Of a stretch of DNA of 44,108 bases, positions 1-9,383 are shown one piece after another. Under the pieces are notes generated by a model. The model was not told the origin of the DNA. It searched no databases and saw nothing but the letters and a program-made list of their open reading frames with translations. Positions within the stretch are counted from its first letter, which is position 1. The number at the start of each line of letters is the position of its first letter. A program made the position numbers and the translations under genes. The DNA comes from Deltaproteobacteria bacterium (GTDB taxonomy: Bacteria; Myxococcota_A; UBA796; SXON01): the NCBI GenBank assembly GCA_947486185.1, contig CANKTH010000032.1:1-44108 (forward strand). Direction: 5' to 3'.

Positions 1-12
1 CAAACCCTAATA

Positions 13-2910
13 CTAACCTACTGAATTCCCGTGGAACATCCAGCCGCCCGTAGGCAGCTCGTGGTTGTGGTCGGCGTACCAGCGGGCCCACGCCCGCCGG
101 TGGGCGAGCTGCATCCGGTAGGGACCGTCGGCGTCGAAAGGCAGGCGTTCACCGGTCGCGATCACGAGCTCGTCGAAGGCGCCTTGCCGGGCGCCAGGAT
201 CGTCATGGCCGAGGGTCTCGATCAACAGGCGTATACCCATGGTTTTTCCGGCACGCCATCGCTGCCCTTCGCCATGCTTGTCGCCGTTGCTCGACCACCA
301 CGCTTCCCAGCGCGCCCGCGGGTGCGGGGCCTCGACCTCTTCAAAATGACCCGTGATCCTAATGAGCGCCCGAGAGGCGGCCGCCTGCCGAAGGGGATCG
401 CGCGCCCCCACCGCGTCGATCAGCTTGGGCACCGCGCGGGTGCTGCCGAGCCATCCCAGACCGTCGAGCGCACCGACGCCGGCCGCCCCGTCCCGGTCCG
501 CGACCCGCATGAGGAGAAGAAGGTAGGAAGGTCCGCCAAAGCGGCCGACAATCTCGCCGGGGCTGCTGTTGATGTTGGGGAGCTCCTTCGCCAGCGCCTG
601 GCCGTGGAAGTCCACACCGCGCCACTCGCCGAGGAGCAGGAGCGCGATCGCCGCGGCTTCGGCGAGGTCCGGTTCGTCGAGGCTCGGCAGGATGGCGGAG
701 ACGCTGCGAGCATCGCCGATGCGGCCGAGCGCGGTGATCGCCGCGCGGCGCACGGGGAACGAACCCTGTGCGAGGAGCTCCAGGAGCCGTGGCACCGCCT
801 CGAGCTCACGGCGAAAGCCCAGAACCTCGATCACCCGCATCAGGGCCTGAGGCTCGGTCCAGGTCCCGAGACCCTCCAACATCGACGCAACGAGCGACAT
901 GTTGGGCGAGCGCGCTACCGCGCCGAGTACAGCCCGCGACGCCATCTCATGGGTGATGTCCAGCTTGAGGAGCTCGAGCAGGTGCCGCGCCGACTCGTAG
1001 GAGGGATGGCCGGCGAGCAGGTCAACGAGCGCGACAAAGCGGGTGACGAGCGGGCTGAACACCCGCGAGTCCGACATTTGAACCTGCCGAAGATCGGAGA
1101 GCAGCTCCTCCGCGATCACGTCGGCCACTCGGGCATCGCACGCGGCGATCGCCCGTCGGTGGGCGAGGAGCCGGCGCTCAGGGCGATCCGCGTCGGCCCG
1201 GGTGAGCGGCGGCCGGAGGCGCTGGGCGTCGTAACGTTGCCGGGCGTACTCCGCGGACAACTTGAGGTGCCAATCCAGGTCCGGCGCGCCCCGTAGGGTG
1301 TGTGCGGCAGCGACACCCGCGGCGAGGCCGGTGGCCCAGAACACGGATAGCGCAGCTTCAAGTTGATCTTCATCGCCACGCGCACCAAGCCGCAGCCTCG
1401 CCCAGGCCTCGCGCAGCGGGAGCTGGAGCTCGGCGTGGCCCTCGGCAGCCGTACGAAAGTGCTGCATCGCTCTGGCAGGATCGACCGAGAGATCGCCCAG
1501 CCGCATCTGCGCCCGCATGGCGCTCTCGGTGTCCGCGGACGTGCCCTGCCAGGCCGCGACCGCGCCACGCGCGTCGCCGCGCTCTCGCGCCGCATCGCCG
1601 GCCACGAGCTGAAAACGAGCATGCAGCTTTGGCTGGTCCAGACCTGCCAGCAGCCGCTCACACTCGTTGCGTGCCGCCTCGTCTCCCCGCTCGGCGAGGA
1701 GCAGCAGCCCCTCCACCCGGTCCTCGGGGTCCACGAGGAGGTCGAGCGCCTCCCGAACAATCTCGTCAAACCAGGGCTCTTCACGTTGAAGGGTGACGCG
1801 CGCGAGCACCAGACCGGCGCGGCCCCTCACGGACTTGTTCGGGTGGTCACGGAGCTCACGCAGGAGCTCCTCCGCCTCGTCGTGGTTGCCGAGGTCCACC
1901 TCGAGGTCGGCGAGCGCGAGGGTGAGCACCGGGGCGTCCAGCGTGGTCGTCGCGGTGCGGACCCGCGAACGAACCGACCGTAAGCCATCGCGCGCCGACA
2001 CCCGCTCATGGCGACACAGGCGCAGCCTCGTTCGCGCCATGGCGGCTTCAACCAGCCATTCCAGCGATCCATCGTCGCGCAGATCGCGCGTCCGCTCCTC
2101 GAGGAACAGGGTGAGCTCACGTTCCCAGCCCAGGTCTCCGGTGGGGAACTGGTGCTCCATCAACTTCAGCAAACTACGGTCAATACTCGGATATCCCGGG
2201 TAGGGCAGCGGGAGGCTCACGCCACGGAAGGCCATCAACAGCGCCTGCATCGCGTCGCCACGGCTCACCGACAGCTGCGCCTCGCCGAGGCGTTGCCACG
2301 CTGCGGGCAGCTCGGGCGCCAGCGCCGAGGCTCGCCGGAAGCACTTGAGCGCGCCGTCGCCGTCCCCCTCGGCGAGCAGGCGCTCGCCCATCGCAAGGTG
2401 GAGCAAGCCGCAGTATGGGTCGACCGCGAGGCGGATATCGAGGGCCGTAGCCCGACGCGGCTCGCCCACGAGGCGCGGCTCGATCGGAGCGTCATCCCGG
2501 CAGTCTTCGTCCAAGAGCCGGCTTTGCGCCGTGAGCCAGCTATTGAAGTCTTCGTGGAGCGGAAGTAACGTTTGCCCGTCCCACCGGCCGAAGTGGTGAC
2601 CTCGGGCCACGCTTACGTAGCCCCAACGGTCACTCTCACGAGGGCCATCCGCGAAGAGTACCACCCCCGGATGCGCCGGATCGGCCGCCGACAGCTCGGA
2701 GAGCCCACGCACCCGTAGCGCCCCGCGAAACAGGGTAGCTCCGTTCCAACGCTCCAGAAAAGCACGGAGTGTCGCAGGTAATACCCCAACATGCGCCTGC
2801 GCCGTAGGGATAGCCTGCTCGGACGCCGGAGGGCGAAGGTAGTGGACGTCGCTCCGGTACCGTTTGAGGATCCGGAGGAGAGACTCGTGAGGATCGGCCG
2901 CTGCTTCCAT
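13..2910 (-). CDS. SMI1/KNR4-like, TPR and HEAT repeat scaffold protein
   Basis: This 965-residue protein has no signal peptide and is probably cytoplasmic. Residues about 10-130 look like a SMI1/KNR4 domain: a short Leu-Arg-x-Phe-Leu-x-x-(Trp)-Asn-Gly core, a glycine-rich strand region and a Trp-Gly-Tyr motif. From about residue 165 come tetratricopeptide-like helical pairs (for example the stretch around ALKCFRRASALAPELPAAW), continuing in degenerate form to about residue 560. From about residue 690 to 860 HEAT-type repeats follow, with recurring VPRLLELL, VRRAAITALGRIGD and AAAIALLLLGEW patterns. Such helical repeats make protein-protein scaffolds; SMI1 domains occur in toxin-immunity and regulatory proteins. 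No enzymatic motif is visible. The stop lies at positions 13-15, so the gene is complete. It is divergent from the ATP-grasp gene with about 120 nt between. Domain assignment is by eye; the actual role is unknown. Confidence 0.8.
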   Translation of the reverse strand: MEAAADPHESLLRILKRYRSDVHYLRPPASEQAIPTAQAHVGVLPATLRAFLERWNGATLFRGALRVRGLSELSAADPAHPGVVLFADGPRESDRWGYVSVARGHHFGRWDGQTLLPLHEDFNSWLTAQSRLLDEDCRDDAPIEPRLVGEPRRATALDIRLAVDPYCGLLHLAMGERLLAEGDGDGALKCFRRASALAPELPAAWQRLGEAQLSVSRGDAMQALLMAFRGVSLPLPYPGYPSIDRSLLKLMEHQFPTGDLGWERELTLFLEERTRDLRDDGSLEWLVEAAMARTRLRLCRHERVSARDGLRSVRSRVRTATTTLDAPVLTLALADLEVDLGNHDEAEELLRELRDHPNKSVRGRAGLVLARVTLQREEPWFDEIVREALDLLVDPEDRVEGLLLLAERGDEAARNECERLLAGLDQPKLHARFQLVAGDAARERGDARGAVAAWQGTSADTESAMRAQMRLGDLSVDPARAMQHFRTAAEGHAELQLPLREAWARLRLGARGDEDQLEAALSVFWATGLAAGVAAAHTLRGAPDLDWHLKLSAEYARQRYDAQRLRPPLTRADADRPERRLLAHRRAIAACDARVADVIAEELLSDLRQVQMSDSRVFSPLVTRFVALVDLLAGHPSYESARHLLELLKLDITHEMASRAVLGAVARSPNMSLVASMLEGLGTWTEPQALMRVIEVLGFRRELEAVPRLLELLAQGSFPVRRAAITALGRIGDARSVSAILPSLDEPDLAEAAAIALLLLGEWRGVDFHGQALAKELPNINSSPGEIVGRFGGPSYLLLLMRVADRDGAAGVGALDGLGWLGSTRAVPKLIDAVGARDPLRQAAASRALIRITGHFEEVEAPHPRARWEAWWSSNGDKHGEGQRWRAGKTMGIRLLIETLGHDDPGARQGAFDELVIATGERLPFDADGPYRMQLAHRRAWARWYADHNHELPTGGWMFHGNSVG

Positions 2911-3029
2911 ACAAACACCACCACGAGAGAGGCTATCAGACTTGACGTGTAAAGAGAAGGCCTGTGCGGGAGTTTATTGTTACCGCACCGCCCTGCCGCG
3001 CGCCTCACAAGCCGGTTAGCCGCGCGTGT

Positions 3030-4241
3030 ATGAACGTTCTTTTCCTCGCGCCCAACTACCCCCCGGAGATGCAGGACTTCACCCGTGGCCTCGCGGAGGT
3101 CGGCGCCGACGTGTGCGGGCTCGGCGACAGCGGGATGGACGGCCTGCCACCGAAGGTCCGTCGCTCGCTCGCGGCTTATCGTCAGGTGTCTCTCTTCGAC
3201 CGCGCCGCGGTCGTCGAGGCGGCCCGCAGCTTCGGCGTTCGTTTTGACCGGATCGAGTGTCTGTGGGAGCCGTTCATCGAGCTCGCGGGGCACCTGCGCG
3301 AGGTCTTCGGCATCCCTGGAATGAACGAGGATGTCTGCCGTGGTTTCCGCGACAAGGAGCTCATGAAGCGCCGGGTCGAGGCCGCGGGGCTGCGAGTGCC
3401 TCACCATGCCCGAGCCCGCTCGGCCGCGGAGGTACAGGAGGCGGCGGAGCGTATCAGCTATCCGATCATCATCAAGCCGATCGCCGGCGCAGGCAGCGCC
3501 GACACCTACCGGGTTGACAACGCCGCCCAGCTTGAGTCCGTCCTTCAGCGCACCGCCCACGTCGAGGAGGTGAGCGTGGAGGAGTTCGTCGATGGAGAGG
3601 AGTTCACCTTCGACACCATCTCCATCGAGGGTCGGCCAGCCTTTTTCAACATCGCCCAGTACCACCCCCGGCCGCTCCAGGCGCGCTCCAACGAGTGGAT
3701 CAGCCCGATCGTCACCGTCCAGCGCGACGTCTGGAATCCCAAGTTTCGCGGCGGCATCGAGCTCGGCCTCAAGGTGCTCGACGCGCTGGGCATGGGCACG
3801 GGCTTCACCCACATGGAGTGGTACCGGAAGGCGAACGGTGAGGTCATCTTCGGCGAGATCGGCGGCCGGAGCCCAGGCGGCCACCTCGTTGACCAGATGA
3901 ACTTCTCGAGCGACATCGACCTGTTCCGCGAGTGGGCGCGCGCCGTGTGTTGGCGGCGTTTTGATGCGGAGGTGAGTCGCCGCTACAACGTGGCCATCGT
4001 GTTCAAGCGGGCGCTTGGCCAGGGGCGGATCACCCGGATCGAGGGGCTCGACGAGTATATGCGGCGTTACGGGCGGCATGTCTGCGCCGAGGCGCTGCTC
4101 CGGCCCGGCCAACGTCGCCGGGACTGGCTCCAGACCCTGGTGAGCGACGGTTTTCTGTGCGTACGCCATCCCGACCTGGACGAGACCATGCGGATGGCCA
4201 ACCTCGTGGCGACCGACATCCGCATGTACGCCGGCGGTTGA
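3030..4241 (+). CDS. ATP-grasp superfamily ligase
   Basis: A 403-residue cytoplasmic enzyme of the ATP-grasp fold, which activates a carboxylate as an acyl phosphate and joins it to an amine or similar nucleophile. An N-terminal Rossmann-like preATP-grasp part (MNVLFLAPNYPPEMQ) is followed near residues 146-163 by the ATP-binding strand and glycine-rich loop (IIIKPIAGAGSADTYRV). A hinge segment with VEEFVDGEEFTFD comes next, and near residue 273 the metal-binding strand FGEIGGRSPGGH. The closest relatives by motif are the stand-alone carboxylate-amine ligases (L-amino-acid ligase, PurK or BtrJ-like), not a housekeeping carboxylase. The ATG at 3030 was chosen because the Rossmann start follows directly; an upstream in-frame ATG at 2964 would add 22 residues that do not look like the fold. 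The membrane protein gene follows after a short gap. The substrate cannot be read from the sequence. Confidence 0.82.
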   Translation: MNVLFLAPNYPPEMQDFTRGLAEVGADVCGLGDSGMDGLPPKVRRSLAAYRQVSLFDRAAVVEAARSFGVRFDRIECLWEPFIELAGHLREVFGIPGMNEDVCRGFRDKELMKRRVEAAGLRVPHHARARSAAEVQEAAERISYPIIIKPIAGAGSADTYRVDNAAQLESVLQRTAHVEEVSVEEFVDGEEFTFDTISIEGRPAFFNIAQYHPRPLQARSNEWISPIVTVQRDVWNPKFRGGIELGLKVLDALGMGTGFTHMEWYRKANGEVIFGEIGGRSPGGHLVDQMNFSSDIDLFREWARAVCWRRFDAEVSRRYNVAIVFKRALGQGRITRIEGLDEYMRRYGRHVCAEALLRPGQRRRDWLQTLVSDGFLCVRHPDLDETMRMANLVATDIRMYAGG

Positions 4242-4303
4242 GGTTGGCGGCCGCCGGAACGCTACTCCGGCGGGTGAGCGACGCTGCCATCCGGGCGTGG
4301 CGT

Positions 4304-5773
4304 ATGCCGGCCCCCGAAACCCCGCCGATGGGCCGCCTGGACAAGGCGTTGGCCCTGCTTTTCGGCGCCACCGTGCTCGTGTTGATGTGGGGCTTCTACG
4401 CCACCGCGATGAACACCTCGTGGGCGCGCATCGCGATCCTCGGCACGGTGGAGCCCTACGGGCTCGCGGTTCACCAGCAGCTCATCCATAACTACGCGAA
4501 CTCCGGCGTTTTCGAGCAGAGCATCCACCGCGGCTACGACGACAACTGGATGTGGTCGGGCCATCGTGCGCTCACCCTGTTCGGCGCAGCGGCCTTGTAC
4601 CCCTTCGAGCCGAGCGCCCTCGGCCTGACCCGACTGCTGGTCGCCGCCACCGCCCTGGGTGCGATCCCCGCCGCGCTCCTTGGGTTTCGGGTGATCCGCG
4701 CACCCTGGGGCCTGCTCGCTGGGGCGCTCATCTACCTGGCCAGCCCAGCGGTGATGGTCCAGGCGCTCCAGGACTACCAGGATCTCGCCTTTGCCACCTC
4801 CTTCCTTATGTTCACGACATACGCGCTGCGGGGCCGCTCCCACCTGCTCGCGGCGGTCGGCCTCGTGGTGGCCGTGCTCCCCCGCGAGGAGTGTGTGCCG
4901 GTCGCGGCGGCCGCGCTCCTGACCGCGTGGCCCGCGGGTGAGGGCCCACGTCGACGTTATCTCCTGCGACTCTTGCTGGGCGGGGCGCTGCTCGGCGGCT
5001 TCTGGTCCGCGATGACCGCGCTGTTCCCGCTGGACGCCGCCAACACCTACGACATGCCGATGTTGCGCGTCCTCGAACGCGCACTCCAGTCCGGGTCGCT
5101 CAGCGGCAATATCGGGAGCTTCTACGCCTGGTGCTGGGCCCCGTTCGGCGCTCTGGCTCTGCTCTCGCCGATCACCGCGCTGCCGGGCGTCCTCGTGGTC
5201 GTGCTCCACCTGACAATCCCGGCGGGGGAGGCGGTGGATCGCACGTGGGCCGGGCACGTTCACCACCTCGCGCCGGCCCTCCCCTTCTTCATCGCGGCGT
5301 CGATCGAGGGCCTGGGCCGGTTGGCCTCAGTGCTTCGGCGAGCCCGGCGGTGGGGGCAGGCGCTCCTGCTCCTCGGGGTGGTCGGGGGTAGCGCGGCGCT
5401 GCCCGGGTGGTACGAGCCCCGCGCACGCTGGCTGGGCCTCCTGCCCACGTGGACGGTAAAACGCCCAGTACGCTGGAACAGCGCGTGGTCGTTGGCGGCC
5501 AGCCTCCCCGACGATGCCGTTCCCGTCACCACGATCTGGTACTCGCTGACCGTGGCAGATCGGCGAACGTCCTATACTTTTGGAGAGAGCCTCGAGGACA
5601 AGGCGCGCGGCAAAGGCCTGGGGGCCGCCACGCACCTGCTGGTCGGCGCCAACGACACCGCCCCCCTCAGGCGCGCCGCCAAGATGGACGGGTACACCCT
5701 GGTGAAGGAGTCCAACGGGGTGATGCTCGTGACCTGGACTCCGGGCGCGGTGGACGCCGGCGCGACCCGATGA
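4304..5773 (+). CDS. multi-pass membrane protein, DUF2079-like
   Basis: A roughly 490-residue integral membrane protein with about ten hydrophobic segments. The general pattern is that of DUF2079 and GT-C type proteins: an N-terminal transmembrane segment (LALLFGATVLVLMWGFYATA), an extracytoplasmic loop rich in polar and aromatic residues, a segment LGLTRLLVAATALGAIPAAL, and a Pro-Arg-Glu-Glu motif (VLPREECVPV) after a hydrophobic stretch, which in this family precedes the next helix. The C-terminal about 110 residues form a soluble domain. DUF2079 proteins are of unknown function but resemble membrane glycosyltransferases. The start is uncertain: ATG at 4304 is used, but GTG at 4274 and ATG at 4328 are also in frame, and none has a strong ribosome binding site. 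It lies 62 nt after the ATP-grasp gene and may be co-transcribed with it. Confidence 0.75.
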   Translation: MPAPETPPMGRLDKALALLFGATVLVLMWGFYATAMNTSWARIAILGTVEPYGLAVHQQLIHNYANSGVFEQSIHRGYDDNWMWSGHRALTLFGAAALYPFEPSALGLTRLLVAATALGAIPAALLGFRVIRAPWGLLAGALIYLASPAVMVQALQDYQDLAFATSFLMFTTYALRGRSHLLAAVGLVVAVLPREECVPVAAAALLTAWPAGEGPRRRYLLRLLLGGALLGGFWSAMTALFPLDAANTYDMPMLRVLERALQSGSLSGNIGSFYAWCWAPFGALALLSPITALPGVLVVVLHLTIPAGEAVDRTWAGHVHHLAPALPFFIAASIEGLGRLASVLRRARRWGQALLLLGVVGGSAALPGWYEPRARWLGLLPTWTVKRPVRWNSAWSLAASLPDDAVPVTTIWYSLTVADRRTSYTFGESLEDKARGKGLGAATHLLVGANDTAPLRRAAKMDGYTLVKESNGVMLVTWTPGAVDAGATR

Positions 5774-5844
5774 GGCTCCCCCGGACGTCCAGCCCGAGCC
5801 CCGGCCGGTACTCCATCGCCGGCGTCAACCGCCGCGCCGATCGC

Positions 5845-8178
5845 TCAGCGGGTCGTCACCACTACGGACTCCACCAGCACAAAGGGCGCGTCCGATGCCG
5901 TGGACAGGCTGATTGACAACGCCTTGTCGCCGCGGAGCCCGTGGGGCAGCGGCAGCTCATGCGCGCCGGCAGCGAGCGCCGCGAGGCTGAGCTCGGCGTC
6001 GAACACCGTGTCGTTGGCGGAGAGCCGCACCGTGAGCGAGCCCGACCCCTCACCAAGGACGCCCGCGTCGATGAGCACCGCCCCGAGCTCGCCGCCGAGC
6101 TTCTTGAGCTGAACGCTGCGCGCTGCGCTTTGGAGCTGGTCGCCCGGGTAGATCCAATAGCGCGTACCGCGGCAGCGTCGATCTGTATCCAGCTTCAACC
6201 GAAATCCTTCTCCTGCACGCCCCACAGGAGGGTTGAAGCTCAAGAGCCCGCGACTCGCGGCGCTCCCCGCGGCGCCCGAGCGGAGCTCGTTCACCTTCAC
6301 CACAGGTAGCGTTCCTTCGGCGTCCGCGACTCGCAGCGGCGAGCACGGCAAACGACCCGACTCGGTCAAACGGTCGTTGCCGAGGGCCGACAGCGCGGGC
6401 GCGAGCGTGATTACGTACGATTTTCCTACATTTTTCGGTTCGTCCGCGCTGAGAGCTGCCCCGCCCTCGACGAGCGTGACGTCGTCGAACAGCCGCACCG
6501 AGCCCGCGGTCGCCTGCGCGACCACCAATTCACGGCGGTCACCCTCGCCCAGCCCCAGATGCTCCACCAACAAGGCCGGTCCACCCGAGGGGCTCGACAG
6601 GATCACCCGCCACGACCCGGCGGGGGCCGCGCCTCGGAGGCTCAGCTCCTCATCGCCGAGCGGTAGCCGCCCGGTCCCGGGGACCTCGAGCTCTCCTGCA
6701 CCCTCCCCAAAAACGCGCGCCTTCACGTTGACGACGAGCTCTTCCTCGCCCCACGGCTCCGCAACGTCGAGGACCAGCCGGGTCCCCGGAGGCACCCACC
6801 ACACCTCCTGCCCGCCCGCCAGGACCATCGGCACGGTCTCATTCCAGGCCACCTTGGGGACACCCTCGCCCTCCGCGGCCGACGACCAGGAGAATCCCGC
6901 CCCGAAGTGAGCGTACGCTCCCAGGCACTCCGGGCCGAGCTCGGCGCGGCGCACCCGCCGTCGGCGCGGCGTGCCGTCCATGACCAGGGTGAGCGGCGCG
7001 GCCTCCCGCGGCCATCCGGCCGCAGTCAACGCCGGCTCCGACCATGACGCCAACTCCGGCGCCGCGGCGTCCCACCCGCAAGGTGCCTCACGGAGCCGCG
7101 GCACCAGGTCCGGCAGCGGATCAGGCTGGCCCTCCCGGCGCACCGCGCTCGGACGCTGTGGGAGCGCCGCGGCTGCTATCGGTCCGTCCTCGAGCGCGCC
7201 GCTCTGCGACAACGCGGCCAACAACGCCGCGCTGAGCGTCTTCCGCCCGCGCCGGTTGAGGTGCAGGTCGTCGAGAAAATCAGCGTCGGACAACGCCAGG
7301 CCGCGAAGATCCACCCACCCGGCGCCCGAAGCGTTCAGGAGCTCGATGAGGAGCCGCTCTCTCTCGGCGTCCACCTGGTCTGGGCGCGCGGCGCTCGGTG
7401 CAAATGGCAGCGCCACAAAGACGATCTTGGCGCCATTCGCTTGGGCGATCGCCACCAGATCGGGCACCAGGCTGTCGGCCGGCATCACCTTCGGCTCGCG
7501 CTCCCGCTCCACCTCGACCACGGGCACGGCGTGGGCCTGTGCGGTGCCGCTGAGCGCCTCCGCGGCAAACACCAGCGCCAACGCGCCTTCGGCGCGTGCG
7601 TGCCCCTCCCCTGGGGCGGCGAAAAGCGCCTCGACCACCGCGTCTCGAACTGCAATAGTGGCGCCCTCCCGCCAGACCACCCGCTGTCCCTGGAAGCGCA
7701 CCCAAAGCGGATGCCCACCGAGGGCCTTCTCGGCGAGCACGGCGTCGGCCGCGGGCATCTGCTCGGAGAGCGTCGTCAACGACCGGCCCGAGGGTCGGGT
7801 CGAGAGCATCGAAGGCACGTCCGCGGTGATGAGCACCAGACGCGGTCGCAGCCCTTGTTCAAACACCCGATACCGCAACATCGCGTACCAGGTGGGCGCG
7901 GTCGAGCCGTACGCCTGGAGCACGCCGAACTCCGCGGGCGGCGTCTGGGTGGCGCGCATGACCGCGGGATCGATGTCGGTGGTGGTCTTGGAGTGGCCCA
8001 CCGCCAGGATGTCTGGGGGCGCCACACGAAACCGGGCGTCGATCGCCTCAACCGCCGCGGACGGGGCCCAGGTCGGCGGCTCGGGCATCGCCCACCAGAC
8101 GCCGAGTCCAACCAGCATCGGCCCGGCGATCGCGGCGAGCCGCACGCCGAGCCCGCTGCCCTGCCCTTCCGACGCCAT
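5845..8178 (-). CDS. SGNH-hydrolase-like exported or membrane-anchored protein
   Basis: A 777-residue protein with an N-terminal hydrophobic anchor or signal (about residues 12-30). The next region fits an SGNH/GDSL esterase fold: block I appears as DILAVGHSKTTTDID with the candidate nucleophile Ser63, and the catalytic Asp-x-x-His as DFLDDLHLNRRG, that is Asp303 and His306. A strand KIVFVALPFAP lies between them. The family includes polysaccharide O-acetyltransferases and deacetylases such as AlgJ/AlgX and esterases. Beyond about residue 330 the protein is beta-rich without a recognised domain and may bind carbohydrate. The gene starts 47 nt downstream of the sigma factor gene on the same strand, so read-through transcription is plausible. 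Given the window's other glycan genes, a surface polysaccharide substrate is a reasonable inference but unproven. Confidence 0.65.
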   Translation of the reverse strand: MASEGQGSGLGVRLAAIAGPMLVGLGVWWAMPEPPTWAPSAAVEAIDARFRVAPPDILAVGHSKTTTDIDPAVMRATQTPPAEFGVLQAYGSTAPTWYAMLRYRVFEQGLRPRLVLITADVPSMLSTRPSGRSLTTLSEQMPAADAVLAEKALGGHPLWVRFQGQRVVWREGATIAVRDAVVEALFAAPGEGHARAEGALALVFAAEALSGTAQAHAVPVVEVEREREPKVMPADSLVPDLVAIAQANGAKIVFVALPFAPSAARPDQVDAERERLLIELLNASGAGWVDLRGLALSDADFLDDLHLNRRGRKTLSAALLAALSQSGALEDGPIAAAALPQRPSAVRREGQPDPLPDLVPRLREAPCGWDAAAPELASWSEPALTAAGWPREAAPLTLVMDGTPRRRRVRRAELGPECLGAYAHFGAGFSWSSAAEGEGVPKVAWNETVPMVLAGGQEVWWVPPGTRLVLDVAEPWGEEELVVNVKARVFGEGAGELEVPGTGRLPLGDEELSLRGAAPAGSWRVILSSPSGGPALLVEHLGLGEGDRRELVVAQATAGSVRLFDDVTLVEGGAALSADEPKNVGKSYVITLAPALSALGNDRLTESGRLPCSPLRVADAEGTLPVVKVNELRSGAAGSAASRGLLSFNPPVGRAGEGFRLKLDTDRRCRGTRYWIYPGDQLQSAARSVQLKKLGGELGAVLIDAGVLGEGSGSLTVRLSANDTVFDAELSLAALAAGAHELPLPHGLRGDKALSISLSTASDAPFVLVESVVVTTR

Positions 8179-8225
8179 GCTTCACCCCGCCCCGGGCCTG
8201 GTCATAACCGGCTCGCGGGATGCGC

Positions 8226-9107
8226 TCAGGCGGCGAGGAAGCTCTCGAGCTGTGCGCGGTGCCGGTGGTGGCGGAGCTTCCGCAGCGCCTTGATCTCGAT
8301 CTGGCGAATCCGCTCGCGGGTCAGGCAGAACTGGGCGCCAATCTCCTCGAGCGAGTACTGAGTGGGCTCGCCGATGCCGTAGCGCATCCGCACCACCTTC
8401 TCCTCACGCGGAGTGAGGCTCGCGAGCACCTCTTCGATCTCCTCGCGGAGCGCCGTTTCCTCGATGCCGTCACTCGGGCGGTCGCAGGCGGGGTTTTCGA
8501 CAAACTCACCGACCGTGGACTCGCTGTCTTCCGAGACGGGCGCGTCGAGCGAGATGGGCTCACGGGTGAGCTTCATCAGACCTTCGAGCTTCTCGATCTC
8601 GATGCCAAGGCGGGCGGCCACCTCACACATGGTCGGCTCCCGGCCCAGCTCCTGGAAGAGCTCCTTCTGGAGCTGGTGGACCTTGTTGACCACCTCAAGC
8701 TTGTAGATGGGGATGCGAATCGTACGAACCTGGCTTTCAACCGCGCGAATAATGCTCTGCCGGATCCACCACGAGGCGTAGGTCGAGAACTTGAAGCCGC
8801 GCGTGTGGTCGAACTTCTCGGTGGCCTTCATGAGGCCGATGTTGCCCTCCTGGATGAGGTCAGACAAAGGAATACCGCGGTAGGTATACTGTTTTGCAAT
8901 GCTGACCACGAGCCGGAGGTTGGCGTTCACGAGCGTCGCCCGGGCAAGGTCACAGTCCGGACCGCCCGCGTCAATCCGCCGGGCCACTTCAACTTCATCG
9001 TCACGCGAAAGCAGCGGGATCTCGCCCATCGTCTTGAGGTACTTGTTCAGGAGGATGTTCCCGGTACCAAGGGGGCCACTGCTGCGGGCGGGTGACGCAA
9101 AGGACAT
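8226..9107 (-). CDS. RNA polymerase sigma factor, sigma-70 family (group 2-like)
   Basis: A 293-residue sigma factor. It starts almost directly with region 1.2 (LLNKYLKTMGEIPLLSRDDE), then region 2 with the core-binding and -10-recognition segments (NLRLVVSIAKQYTYRGIPL; FKFSTYASWWIRQSIIRA), region 3 (TIRIPIYKLEVVNKV) and region 4 with the helix-turn-helix (LTPREEKVVRMRYGIG; LTRERIRQIEIKALRKLR). Region 1.1 and the long non-conserved insert of the primary RpoD are missing, so it resembles RpoS or an alternative factor such as myxobacterial SigB/SigC/SigD. The start is ATG at 9107, because GGAGG (reverse complement of 9113-9117) sits 5 nt upstream. A TTG at 9122 is in frame but lies upstream of that site. 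A sigma-54-like element is present about 90 nt upstream. Confidence 0.93.
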   Translation of the reverse strand: MSFASPARSSGPLGTGNILLNKYLKTMGEIPLLSRDDEVEVARRIDAGGPDCDLARATLVNANLRLVVSIAKQYTYRGIPLSDLIQEGNIGLMKATEKFDHTRGFKFSTYASWWIRQSIIRAVESQVRTIRIPIYKLEVVNKVHQLQKELFQELGREPTMCEVAARLGIEIEKLEGLMKLTREPISLDAPVSEDSESTVGEFVENPACDRPSDGIEETALREEIEEVLASLTPREEKVVRMRYGIGEPTQYSLEEIGAQFCLTRERIRQIEIKALRKLRHHRHRAQLESFLAA

Positions 9108-9112
9108 GAGGA

Positions 9113-9117
9113 CCTCC
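9113..9117 (-). promoter_or_regulatory. ribosome binding site of the sigma factor gene
   Basis: Read on the minus strand this is GGAGG, 5 nt before the ATG at 9107. It decides the start: the upstream TTG at 9122 would place the site inside the coding region. Confidence 0.8.
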
Positions 9118-9196
9118 GACAAGTTGGGCTAAGCGAGACCGGTCAGACCGTTGGCGCGGGGTGCGGGACGCACCGCTGCCGTTCGTCTAAACGCAG

Positions 9197-9212
9197 AGCA
9201 AGAACCGTGCCG
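9197..9212 (-). promoter_or_regulatory. candidate sigma-54 (-24/-12) promoter upstream of the sigma factor gene
   Basis: The minus strand reads CGGCACGGTTCTTGCT. Against the sigma-54 consensus TGGCACG-N4-TTGCW the only difference is the first base; the near-invariant GG at -24 and GC at -12 and the spacing are kept. Transcription would begin near 9187, giving a leader of about 80 nt before the sigma gene ATG. No activator binding site could be identified. The 276 nt between the sigma gene and the aminopeptidase gene hold nothing else recognisable. Confidence 0.5.
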
Positions 9213-9383
9213 AGCCGCGAGCGCTCACGGCAGGTCTACGGCGGTCTGCAAATGTCCTTCAATTGTCCCGGTCGTACCGTTGACCGATCCCATACGGCGC
9301 TGCCGTTGGCACCCGAAAGGCGAATTCCGGGCGCGATTCCGCTTGACGATGCCCCGCCGCACCGGCCATGGTTCACGACGTTG

